A DNA stretch of 64,000 bases from contig JBDHWG010000001.1 of the NCBI GenBank assembly GCA_039810085.1, positions 310,001-374,000 of the forward strand, written 5' to 3'. The position numbers and the translations under genes were made by a program. Source of the DNA: JBDHWG01 sp039810085. Lineage in GTDB: Bacteria; Chloroflexota; Anaerolineae; Epilineales; JAHCIE01. How positions within the stretch are numbered: the first letter of the stretch is position 1; every line of letters starts with the position of its first letter. Positions 24,083-32,289 of this stretch are shown one piece after another. Under the pieces are notes generated by a model. It saw nothing but the letters and a program-made list of their open reading frames with translations. It did not search any database and was not told the DNA's origin.

Positions 24083-25243
24083 ATGCCGCTCGGGTTATCG
24101 ACGTATCTGGCATTCAAAGAAATCTGGCGCAACCGCCTGCGCTTCTTCCTCGTGAGCATCTTTATCGCCCTCATCGCCATCCTCGTTCTGTTCACGGCGG
24201 CGCTGGCGGAGGGGCTGGGCAGCGGCAACCGCCAGTTCATCGAGAAGCTCGACGCTGACCTCGTGGTCTACCAGGACCGCGCGAACCTCCAGATTCCGTC
24301 CAGCCGCATGGACCAGTCGACGATCCGCTCGCTGCGCCGCGTCGACGGCGTGCGCGCCGTGGGGCCGCTCGCCTTTAGCAACGCCTTCATTATCCAGAAC
24401 GGCAAGCGGCCCTTGCAGGTCGCTATCATCGGCATCGTGTCAGGGCAGGTGGGCGAGCCGCCGATACTCCAGGGGCGCAAGATTCAGCGCAACAATGCCG
24501 ACGAGGCCATCATCGACGCCAACGTCGCGCGGCAGGGCGGCCTCAAGGTCGGCGACACCATGACCTTGCGCTCGGTGCAGGGCACGGATGAGAAGTTCTA
24601 CGACCTGAAAATCGTCGGCCTGACGGATGGCCGCTCCTACGGCCTCGCGCCGTCGGTCATTTTGCCGTCGGAGACCTGGGACAAGGTGCGGCCCAAGGGC
24701 GCGAGCGAGACCGGCGCCGCCGAGGTGGAGTACAACGTGGCCGCCGTCCAGCTCGACAACCCGGCGCGCCAGGCGGACATGGCGAAGGCGCTGGCAAGCC
24801 AGGTCGCCAACATCACCGCCGTCGATAGGGTGACGGCCTACAGCAACACGCCGGGCTACGAGGCGCAGCAGAGCACGCTGAACACTCAGCAGTTCTTCGC
24901 CTTCCTCATCGGCGCGCTCGTCATCGGCGGCTTCTTCCAGATCCAGCTCATGCAGCGCATCGCCCAGATCGGCATGCTGAAGGCTATCGGGACGGGGAAC
25001 GGGGCCATCGGCGTCTCGTTCCTGATGCAGATTATCATGATTACGGCGCTGGGCGTGCTCATCGGGGGATCGGGCGTTCTGCTCGTCGCCCAGTTCCTGC
25101 CACCCGTCGTGCCGATTGTGTTCGCGCCGAAGACGCTGCTGACAGCCGTTGGCGCGCTGATGATTATCGGGCCGTTGGGCGGCCTGGTGGCCGTGCGCTC
25201 GGCGCTGAAGGTCGAGCCGCTGACCGCGCTGCGCCTGGCTTAA
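24083..25243 (+). CDS. ABC transporter permease, FtsX/DevC-like
   Basis: The 386-residue membrane protein has one N-terminal TM (about 20-43), an extracytoplasmic domain (about 45-265) and three C-terminal TM segments (about 270-292, 312-340, 350-373), the classic FtsX/MacB half-permease layout. It begins ATG at 24083 with AAAGGAC upstream, 38 bases after tetR. The ATPase starts 14 bases after its stop. Together with the adaptor lipoprotein it resembles DevBCA/MacAB-type exporters, which work with a HlyD-like adaptor. The substrate is unknown. Confidence 0.9.
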   Translation: MPLGLSTYLAFKEIWRNRLRFFLVSIFIALIAILVLFTAALAEGLGSGNRQFIEKLDADLVVYQDRANLQIPSSRMDQSTIRSLRRVDGVRAVGPLAFSNAFIIQNGKRPLQVAIIGIVSGQVGEPPILQGRKIQRNNADEAIIDANVARQGGLKVGDTMTLRSVQGTDEKFYDLKIVGLTDGRSYGLAPSVILPSETWDKVRPKGASETGAAEVEYNVAAVQLDNPARQADMAKALASQVANITAVDRVTAYSNTPGYEAQQSTLNTQQFFAFLIGALVIGGFFQIQLMQRIAQIGMLKAIGTGNGAIGVSFLMQIIMITALGVLIGGSGVLLVAQFLPPVVPIVFAPKTLLTAVGALMIIGPLGGLVAVRSALKVEPLTALRLA

Positions 25244-25257
25244 CGTAGGAGACACGC

Positions 25258-26031
25258 ATGACAGTAGCCGTGGATGTGCGCGAGGTGAGCAAGGTGTTCG
25301 GGACGGGGACGAGCGCGGTGCGAGCCGTGAACCACATCTCCCTGACGGTGAACGAGGGCGAGTTCGTCGGCCTGGCCGGGCCGAGTGGCTCGGGCAAGAC
25401 GACGCTGCTGGCGATGCTGGCGGCGCTCCTCAAGCCGACCGAGGGCGAGATCTGGATCGAGGGGCACGACCTGGGCAGGATGAGCGAGGGACAGCGCACG
25501 CGCTTCCGCAAGGACAATATCGGCTTCACGTTTCAGGCCAACAACCTGGTGCCGTTTCTCAACGTGCAGGAGAACGTGGAACTTATGTTGCGTCTCACAA
25601 ACCAGTATAATAAGGGCAACCGCAGCCGGGCCATCGAGATTCTACAGCGCCTTGGCCTGGGTGACCGCCTCACAGCCATGCCCTCCCAACTCTCCGGCGG
25701 CCAGCAGCAGCGCGTCGCCATCGCCCGCGCCCTCATCCACCGGCCCAGCGTGGTCCTGGCCGACGAGCCGACGGCGGCCCTGGACACAGAGCGCGCTTTC
25801 CAGGTGGTGGAGACGTTCGCGGACCTCATCCACGAGGAGGGACGCGCGGGCATCATGGTCACCCACGACCTGCGCATGATGCGCTTCGTCGACCGGGTTA
25901 TCCACATGCAAGACGGCGAGATCGACCGCATCCTCACCGAGCGGGACGACATCGATGCCCTGGCGTACGCGGACGCCATGGTCCTCGTCGGGACCTCTGC
26001 CACCCCGAAAGTAGAAACTGTCGCGGCGTGA
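25258..26031 (+). CDS. ABC transporter ATPase, LolD/DevA-like
   Basis: The 257-residue protein has Walker A GPSGSGKT, Q-loop (FTFQANNLVPFLNVQENVEL), signature LSGGQQQR, Walker B VVLADEPTAALD and the switch His in MVTHD. This is the MacB/LolD/FtsE class that drives FtsX-type permeases. It starts at an ATG with AGGAG upstream, directly after the permease gene. A short C-terminal extension (about 225-257) follows the ATPase fold. It is the energy component of the TetR-regulated exporter. Confidence 0.93.
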   Translation: MTVAVDVREVSKVFGTGTSAVRAVNHISLTVNEGEFVGLAGPSGSGKTTLLAMLAALLKPTEGEIWIEGHDLGRMSEGQRTRFRKDNIGFTFQANNLVPFLNVQENVELMLRLTNQYNKGNRSRAIEILQRLGLGDRLTAMPSQLSGGQQQRVAIARALIHRPSVVLADEPTAALDTERAFQVVETFADLIHEEGRAGIMVTHDLRMMRFVDRVIHMQDGEIDRILTERDDIDALAYADAMVLVGTSATPKVETVAA

Positions 26032-26190
26032 GAAAGAAGTGGTCGCATTCGTGAAACTCGCGTAGAAGCGCTGCGTAGTAGGATATAGGCTTTATTTCGC
26101 GCTGTTAGAGTGCGGCCAGCCATCAGAATGAAGGAATCGGCGGAGTGGTCGGCGGGCTGGAAAGAGCGCCGTCGCCGAGGAGAACGGAAA

Positions 26191-27702
26191 ATGAATACAC
26201 TCACCAAGGGCCTGCTCGTACTGGTCCTCTTCGTCATAGCCGGTGTCGCTGCCGCGTGCAATCGCGGCGGCGACACAACGGCAGCCGCGCAAGTCACGCC
26301 TGCCCCCGCCAAAGCGAGCGGAAAGATCGTCGCCGAGGGGTCTGTGGTCCCCGTGCGCTATGCCCGGCTCGGCTTCGCAGTGCCGGGTACGGTGTCCACC
26401 CTGAGCGTCCAGCTCGGCGACAAGGTCACGAAGGACCAGGTCATCGCCAAGCTCGACACGACGGATTACGAGACGGCGGTGCAGAAGGCGCAGGCCGCGA
26501 TCAAGACGGCCGAGGCGAACCTGGCCAAGACTAAGGCCGGCGCGCGGAGCGAAGACGTGGCCGCGGCGGAGGCGAAGGTCGGCGTCGCTGAGGCAGCCGT
26601 GAAAGCGGCGCAGGGTCGGCTAAGCGCCGCCCAGGGCCAGGCCGCCGAGGCCCAGGCCGGCATCACTGCCGCCCAGGGCCGCCTGAGCGCCGCCCAGGGT
26701 CAGGCGTCTGAGGCCCAGGCCGGCATCACCGCCGCTCAAGGTGGTCTACAAGCATCCCAGGCCGCGCTGGACAAGCTGAAGGCAGGGCCGACCGAGGAGG
26801 ATATTGCCATCGCCCAGCGCAAGGTCGAGCAGGCCAAGAACCAGGCGTGGGGTATTCAGGCAAACCGCGACGCAGTCTGCGGCCGGGCAACCGGGCCGAA
26901 GGAGTTCCGGACCACCGACCAGGCGCAGTGTGACCAGGCCCAGGCGCAGGTGCAGGCCAACGACGAGAACATCCGGCTGGCGGAATTGGCCTTGCAGCAG
27001 CTCCAGAACGGCGCGCGGGACGAAGACGTGCGCTCCGCTGAGGCGGCGGTGACGCAGAGCCAGGGCAGCGTCGCCAGCGCGCAGGCCCGCGCCCGCACCG
27101 GCCAGGGCAACGTGCAGGCGGCCCAGGGCGACGTCGCCAACGCCCAGGCTCGCGCCCGCACCGGCCAGGGCAATGTACAGGCGGCCCAGGGTGATGTGGA
27201 CAATGCCCAGGCGAACCTCGACGCGGCGAACGCTGAGTTGGAGCGCGTGAAGGTGCCGGCGCGCGCGGAAGACATCGCGGTGGCCGAGGCGCAGGTGAAC
27301 GAGGCGAAGGTGGCGCTGGCTGCGGCCCAGGCCGACCTGGATAAGGCGTCGATGAAAGCGCCGTTCGACGGCGTCATTACAACGCTGGACATCAAGCAGG
27401 GCGAGCGCGTGCAGCCCAACACGCCGATCATCACCGTCGCCGACACGTCGAAGTGGCAAATTGACACGACGGACCTGACGGAGCTGAACGTGGTGCGGCT
27501 CAAGGTCGGCGATCCGGTGACGATTACCTTCGACGCGCTGCCGGACGTGACCCTGCCGGGCACGATCACCCGTATCAGCGACCAGGGCGAGAATAAGCAG
27601 GGCGACATCGTCTACACCGTGACCGTCACCCCGAACCAGTGGGACGACCGCCTGCGCTGGAAGATGACCGCCTCGGTGAACTTCGAGCCGAGCAAGCAAT
27701 AA
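26191..27702 (+). CDS. HlyD/MacA-type membrane-fusion adaptor lipoprotein with long repetitive coiled coil
   Basis: From ATG 26191 (MNTLTKG; GAGGAGAACGG upstream) the protein is 503 residues. A lipobox VAAAC with Cys23 predicts lipid anchoring to the cytoplasmic membrane. Biotinyl-lipoyl-like strands flank a very long coiled coil (about 90-390) built from 21-residue (three-heptad) duplications such as AAQGRLSAAQGQ and QARARTGQGNVQAAQGDV. The C-terminal barrel (MKAPFDGVITTLDIKQGERV...) is typical of MacA/DevB adaptors. Two sets of nearly identical 63-base DNA repeats (about 26612-26740 and 27076-27200) suggest recent internal expansion. Confidence 0.9.
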   Translation: MNTLTKGLLVLVLFVIAGVAAACNRGGDTTAAAQVTPAPAKASGKIVAEGSVVPVRYARLGFAVPGTVSTLSVQLGDKVTKDQVIAKLDTTDYETAVQKAQAAIKTAEANLAKTKAGARSEDVAAAEAKVGVAEAAVKAAQGRLSAAQGQAAEAQAGITAAQGRLSAAQGQASEAQAGITAAQGGLQASQAALDKLKAGPTEEDIAIAQRKVEQAKNQAWGIQANRDAVCGRATGPKEFRTTDQAQCDQAQAQVQANDENIRLAELALQQLQNGARDEDVRSAEAAVTQSQGSVASAQARARTGQGNVQAAQGDVANAQARARTGQGNVQAAQGDVDNAQANLDAANAELERVKVPARAEDIAVAEAQVNEAKVALAAAQADLDKASMKAPFDGVITTLDIKQGERVQPNTPIITVADTSKWQIDTTDLTELNVVRLKVGDPVTITFDALPDVTLPGTITRISDQGENKQGDIVYTVTVTPNQWDDRLRWKMTASVNFEPSKQ

Positions 27703-27735
27703 GTTCTCGCGCCGACAGTGGGTGTTGCGCACGAC

Positions 27736-27768
27736 AAGGGGCTGGCTTCCGCATGGAGCCAGCCCCTT
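27736..27768 (+). terminator. Hairpin terminator after the efflux operon
   Basis: A 12-bp stem, AAGGGGCTGGCT (27736-27747) with its inverse complement at 27757-27768, has a nine-base loop and is followed by CCTTAACATC. It lies 33 bases after the adaptor stop codon. The T-tract is poor, so strength is uncertain, but position and stem fit a terminator isolating the exporter operon from the toxin-antitoxin pair. Confidence 0.65.
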
Positions 27769-27796
27769 CCTTAACATCTGTGATAGGCGATGGAGG

Positions 27797-27825
27797 TTGG
27801 CGGCTAAATTGGCTAACGGTATAAT
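27797..27825 (+). promoter_or_regulatory. Sigma-70-type promoter for the TumE toxin-antitoxin pair
   Basis: TTGGCG (27797-27802), 17 bases, then a perfect TATAAT (27820-27825). The predicted start near 27832 leaves about 27 bases to the ATG at 27859, including an AAGGAG ribosome site. It follows the efflux-operon hairpin, so the pair appears to have its own promoter. Confidence 0.65.
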
Positions 27826-27858
27826 TCAGACAGGCGAGGGAGATGAAAGGAGAGTGTC

Positions 27859-28161
27859 ATGACTCTAGATGCCATCATGCGTGACATCGAAGCCATGCGC
27901 GAAGACATGATCATGTTTGAGCGCAAGTATTGCGTGCCCACTGAGGTCTTCTACCAGGCCTATCAACAAGGTGTAGAGCCGGCCGAGCAATCGTGGGTGG
28001 CGGATTGGAGCGAGTGGGCTGCATCCTATGAGGTACTGATGGATCGTTTGAAGCGATATGAAGAGGCTGTACGCCAGTTGGTCCAGGACGCAGCATTCAC
28101 TGACGTTTCGGAACTCATCGCAGTGACATCTCGCCATGAACCCATTACAGTCCCTGGATGA
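27859..28161 (+). CDS. Probable antitoxin partner of a TumE-like toxin
   Basis: The 100-residue helical protein (MTLDAIMRDIEAMREDM...) is preceded by AAGGAG with good spacing. It is Trp/Glu-rich and acidic, with heptad-like helices, and shows no recognised DNA-binding motif. Its stop lies 26 bases inside the following TumE-like gene, the usual antitoxin-first, overlapping arrangement of type II pairs. Identification as an antitoxin rests on position and size. Known TumA antitoxins are small HTH proteins, so this may be a different partner type. Confidence 0.6.
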   Translation: MTLDAIMRDIEAMREDMIMFERKYCVPTEVFYQAYQQGVEPAEQSWVADWSEWAASYEVLMDRLKRYEEAVRQLVQDAAFTDVSELIAVTSRHEPITVPG

Positions 28162-28582
28162 GTACGAGCTTTTCGTCTATTCGCTTTCACAGCTTTACCC
28201 CGCCGTTCACCGTTCGACGCTGGTCGTGGTTCGGCGGGGTACTGGGGTTGCCGTAGTAAGGGGTGAACTTGAACTATCCGAAGGTATCCGCTTGAGTGTA
28301 CGCGAGACATTGTCGTCTGATGACGCTGTCACCGTGATTGAGGGCTACAGTTACGAAGTCTGGCGCGAGGATCAGATGCTCTATTGGTACGACTCGCAGC
28401 CGCACCCCAATGTGCCCAGCCTGGCGAGTACCCATCCCCATCACAAGCACGTTCTGCCGGATATCAAGCACAACCGTATCCCGGCGCCCGGCTTGAGCTT
28501 CACTCAGCCCAATCTTCCGTTCCTCATCGAGGAAATCGAGCAAAACCTGCTTCAAGACAAGACAGGTGATGTCGATACGTAG
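28136..28582 (+). CDS. TumE-family (DUF6516) toxin-like protein
   Basis: The 148-residue protein carries the DUF6516/TumE signature in its second half: YSYEVWRED..LYWYDSQPHPN, then HPHHKH and DIKHNRIPAPGLSFTQPNLPFLIEEIE. Its His-rich, Tyr-rich centre is the probable active region of a BECR-like fold. It overlaps the upstream small gene by 26 bases and ends eight bases before the converging thioredoxin gene. TumE proteins are toxins of type II toxin-antitoxin systems; toxicity of this copy is inferred. No clear ribosome site precedes its ATG, consistent with translational coupling. Confidence 0.75.
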   Translation: MNPLQSLDEYELFVYSLSQLYPAVHRSTLVVVRRGTGVAVVRGELELSEGIRLSVRETLSSDDAVTVIEGYSYEVWREDQMLYWYDSQPHPNVPSLASTHPHHKHVLPDIKHNRIPAPGLSFTQPNLPFLIEEIEQNLLQDKTGDVDT

Positions 28583-28590
28583 ATTTCAAT

Positions 28591-29454
28591 TCAGAACAGC
28601 GCTTGCGACAGCTTGTTGCGGTACTCCCGCGTCAGTGGGTTGCCCTCGCCCATCAGGTCGAACAGGCTGAGCATCGCCCGCCGCGCCGCGTCGTCGTTCC
28701 AGCGTCGGTTGCGCCGCACGATGCCCAGCAGCAGATCCAGCGCCTCCTGATACTCACCCCGCGCCGCCAACGCCAGCGCCAGGTTGTACTGCGCCTCGAC
28801 ACTCTTCGGGTCCGCCGCCAACTTCGCCCGCGCCTCCTCGACGCTGCCCGCCGTCTGCGCCTGCGCCGCCAGGCTCGCTTCCGCCAGGAGAGAGGCCGCC
28901 TCTGCCCCATACGTCGGATCGTCCGCCGCGCGCCGCAGCGACTCTATCGCCTCCTGCGGCTGACCCAACTCCATGAGCACACGCCCCAGGCCAACCAGCG
29001 CTTGCGCCAAATCAGCCTTCTTTTCCAGCGCCGCCCGGTATTTACCCGCCGCCGCTTCGTATTGTCCGATCCGCTCCAGCGCATCGCCCTGGTCGGCCAG
29101 CACCTCGGCCTCGCTCGGCGCCAGCCCGGCCAGGAACTGCCGCACCACAGGCTCCGGCTGTGCGCCGACGAACTCGGCGACGACCTTGCCGTTGCGGAAC
29201 GCCTTCACGGCTGGGATACCCTGGACACCATAGGCGGCGGCCAGGTCAGGCGCGTCGTCCACGTTCACCTTGACCAGCGCCCACGCGCCGTTGGCCTCGC
29301 CCGCCAGCCGCTCTAGCGTAGGGCCGAGGATGCGGCAGGGGCCACACCACGGGGCCCAGAAATCGACGACGACTGGCAACTCATGCGATCGCTGAATCAC
29401 CATCGTCGGAAAATAGCGCTCGGTCACGTCCATGATTTGCGTTGATGCTGCCAT
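28591..29454 (-). CDS. Thioredoxin-TPR protein, CnoX/YbbN-like
   Basis: From ATG 29454 (GGAGG seven bases upstream) the protein is 287 residues. The N-terminal thioredoxin fold has an intact CGPC motif (Cys37, Cys40) in VVVDFWAPWCGPCR and the cis-Pro region GIPAVKAF. Residues about 125-285 are TPR helices (ALERIGQYEAAAGKYRAAL...). YbbN/CnoX proteins act as redox-linked holdases that protect substrates and pass them to GroEL; many lack the second Cys, whereas this one keeps both and may be an active oxidoreductase. It ends next to the toxin gene and is divergent from the ABC permease pair. Confidence 0.88.
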   Translation of the reverse strand: MAASTQIMDVTERYFPTMVIQRSHELPVVVDFWAPWCGPCRILGPTLERLAGEANGAWALVKVNVDDAPDLAAAYGVQGIPAVKAFRNGKVVAEFVGAQPEPVVRQFLAGLAPSEAEVLADQGDALERIGQYEAAAGKYRAALEKKADLAQALVGLGRVLMELGQPQEAIESLRRAADDPTYGAEAASLLAEASLAAQAQTAGSVEEARAKLAADPKSVEAQYNLALALAARGEYQEALDLLLGIVRRNRRWNDDAARRAMLSLFDLMGEGNPLTREYRNKLSQALF

Positions 29455-29594
29455 GACAACCTCCGTGTCACAATCTCCTAGCCTTAATTCTAGGCCGATT
29501 CGCACCACGCGCCAGACCACGTTCTGGCACGCGGATTGCGGCAAGGGCCAGCAGCCAACACGCAAGGCCGCGCCGACGCGGTCGAGGAGCCACA

Positions 29595-30473
<879 letters not shown>

Positions 30474-30475
30474 TC

Positions 30476-31366
30476 ATGGCTGATCGCGTGCAGCCCGCTA
30501 CCACCGTTCCCGCCAGCGCCGCTGCTGTCGCGCGCCCCAGGAGCCGCACCTCGGCGCGCAAAGTCCTCAGCGCGGTCGTGGTCTACGCGCTGATTGCGCT
30601 GGTGCTGCTGTTCTTCATGGCGCCGTTCGTGTGGATGCTGCTCAACTCGTTCAAGACGCCGCTGCAGATTATCAAGCTGCCGCCGGACATCGTGTTCACG
30701 CCGACGATGCAGAACTACGTCAACGTCTTCCGCGACCAGAACTTCGGGCGCTACTTCGTCAACAGCCTCATCATCGGAGCGGGATCGACGCTGCTCGGCC
30801 TGATTATCGGTCTGCCCGCCGCGTACTCCATCGCCCGCTACCAGCAGCACAACCTGTCCATCAGCGTGCTGCTGGCGCGCATCGTTCCCGGCATCACCTT
30901 CCTCATCCCGTGGTTCATCCTGTTCCGCCTCGTCGGCCTGGTGGACACGTACACGGGGCTAATCCTGACGCACCTCCTCGTCGGTTTGCCGTTCATCGTG
31001 TGGGTCATGGTTCCGTTCTTCGAGGCCATCCCGCGCGAGCTAGATGAGGCGGCCCACGTGGACGGCGCGTCGGTGATACAGACGTTCTTGCGCATCATCC
31101 TGCCCATCAGCGGGCCGGGCATTGTGACGGCGTCCATCCTGGCGTTCGTCTTCTCGTGGAACAACTTCATGTTCTCCATCGTGCTGGCGACCAACCGCAC
31201 CAAGACGCTGCCCGTCGCCATCTATAATTTCATCTCGTACGCTCAGATCGACTGGGGCGGCCTGATGGCCGCCGCTGTTGTCATCACCGTGCCGGTGCTC
31301 ATCCTGGCGATTCTCACCCAGCGCTACGTCGTGAGTGGCCTCGTCGCGGGCGCGGTCAAGGGCTGA
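30476..31366 (+). CDS. Sugar ABC transporter permease, MalG/UgpE type
   Basis: The 296-residue protein starts ATG 30476 with GGAGG nine bases upstream. The N-terminal ~35 residues are a polar Ala/Arg-rich extension before TM1 (about 38-58). The EAA loop is DEAAHVDGASVIQTFLRIILP, and the protein ends in the usual QRYVVSGLVAGAVKG. It pairs with the preceding permease. The downstream dehydrogenase starts 26 bases later on the same strand and may belong to the same transcript, hinting at uptake and oxidation of a small sugar acid (inference). Confidence 0.92.
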   Translation: MADRVQPATTVPASAAAVARPRSRTSARKVLSAVVVYALIALVLLFFMAPFVWMLLNSFKTPLQIIKLPPDIVFTPTMQNYVNVFRDQNFGRYFVNSLIIGAGSTLLGLIIGLPAAYSIARYQQHNLSISVLLARIVPGITFLIPWFILFRLVGLVDTYTGLILTHLLVGLPFIVWVMVPFFEAIPRELDEAAHVDGASVIQTFLRIILPISGPGIVTASILAFVFSWNNFMFSIVLATNRTKTLPVAIYNFISYAQIDWGGLMAAAVVITVPVLILAILTQRYVVSGLVAGAVKG

Positions 31367-31392
31367 TCCAAAATTATTCGAAAGGGATTCGC

Positions 31393-32265
31393 ATGACGCA
31401 AAGGGTTGCTGTGCTGGGATTGGGGTTGATGGGCAGCGGGATGGCGAAGAATTTGCTGCGGGCGGGCTTTCCGCTCACGGTGTACAACCGCAGCCGCGAC
31501 AAAGCCGCGACGCTCGCGGCGACCGGCGCCGGGGTCGCTGAGATACCGAAACAGGCGGCGGAGGGCGCGGACGTGGTCATCAGCATGGTCGCCGACGACA
31601 ACGCCTCGCGGGCGATCTGGCTGGGCGAGACAGGCGCGCTGGCCGGAGCACGCGCCGGCGCGCTCCTCATCGAGTGTAGCACGCTCTCGACTGCCTGGGT
31701 GCGCGAGTTGGCCGGGCTGGCCTCGGCCAAGGGCTGCCCCTTACTGGATGCGCCCGTGACGGGAAGCCAGCCCCAGGCTGAGGCGGGCGAGCTGGGTTTC
31801 TTCGTCGGCGGCGACGCCGACGCGCTGAAACAGGCCGAGCCGGTCTTGAAGGCCATGGGCCAGCGCATCAATCACCTTGGGCCGACGGGCAGCGGGGTGA
31901 CCATGAAGCTGGTCAACAACCTCATGGGCGGCGTGCAGATCGTGGCGCTGGCCGAGGGATTGGCGCTTGCCGAGCACGCCGGCCTGGACATGGAGCAGGT
32001 CGTCACGCTGCTGGCGAACGGCGCGCCGGGCAGCCCGATGGTGAAGAACAAAGGGCCGCTGATGATCGCCCACAACTACGCGACCCAGTTCGCCCTGCGC
32101 TGGGAGCACAAGGACCTGAGCTACGCGCTCGAGGAGGGCATCCAACAGACGGTGCCGCTGCCGACCGTCGCCGCCGCGCGCGAGGTCTACCGCATGGCGA
32201 TGGCTCGCGGCCTGGCCGACCTCGACTTGTCCGCCGTCATCGAAGTCCTACGCGCGAAGGAGTAG
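31393..32265 (+). CDS. Beta-hydroxyacid dehydrogenase (3-hydroxyisobutyrate / tartronate-semialdehyde reductase family)
   Basis: The 290-residue protein has an N-terminal Rossmann motif GLGLMG (9-14), the substrate-binding segment DAPVTGSQPQAEAGEL (about 119-133, the family DAPVSGG motif) and catalytic Lys172 in GVTMKLVNN. The C-terminal helical domain is typical. Such enzymes oxidise 3-hydroxyisobutyrate, or reduce tartronate or succinic semialdehyde, with NAD(P). YNRSRDK after the second strand suggests NADP preference. Substrate cannot be fixed from sequence. It follows two sugar permease genes. Confidence 0.9.
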   Translation: MTQRVAVLGLGLMGSGMAKNLLRAGFPLTVYNRSRDKAATLAATGAGVAEIPKQAAEGADVVISMVADDNASRAIWLGETGALAGARAGALLIECSTLSTAWVRELAGLASAKGCPLLDAPVTGSQPQAEAGELGFFVGGDADALKQAEPVLKAMGQRINHLGPTGSGVTMKLVNNLMGGVQIVALAEGLALAEHAGLDMEQVVTLLANGAPGSPMVKNKGPLMIAHNYATQFALRWEHKDLSYALEEGIQQTVPLPTVAAAREVYRMAMARGLADLDLSAVIEVLRAKE

Positions 32266-32289
32266 GCGACCGCCTCATCGTCGCACACC

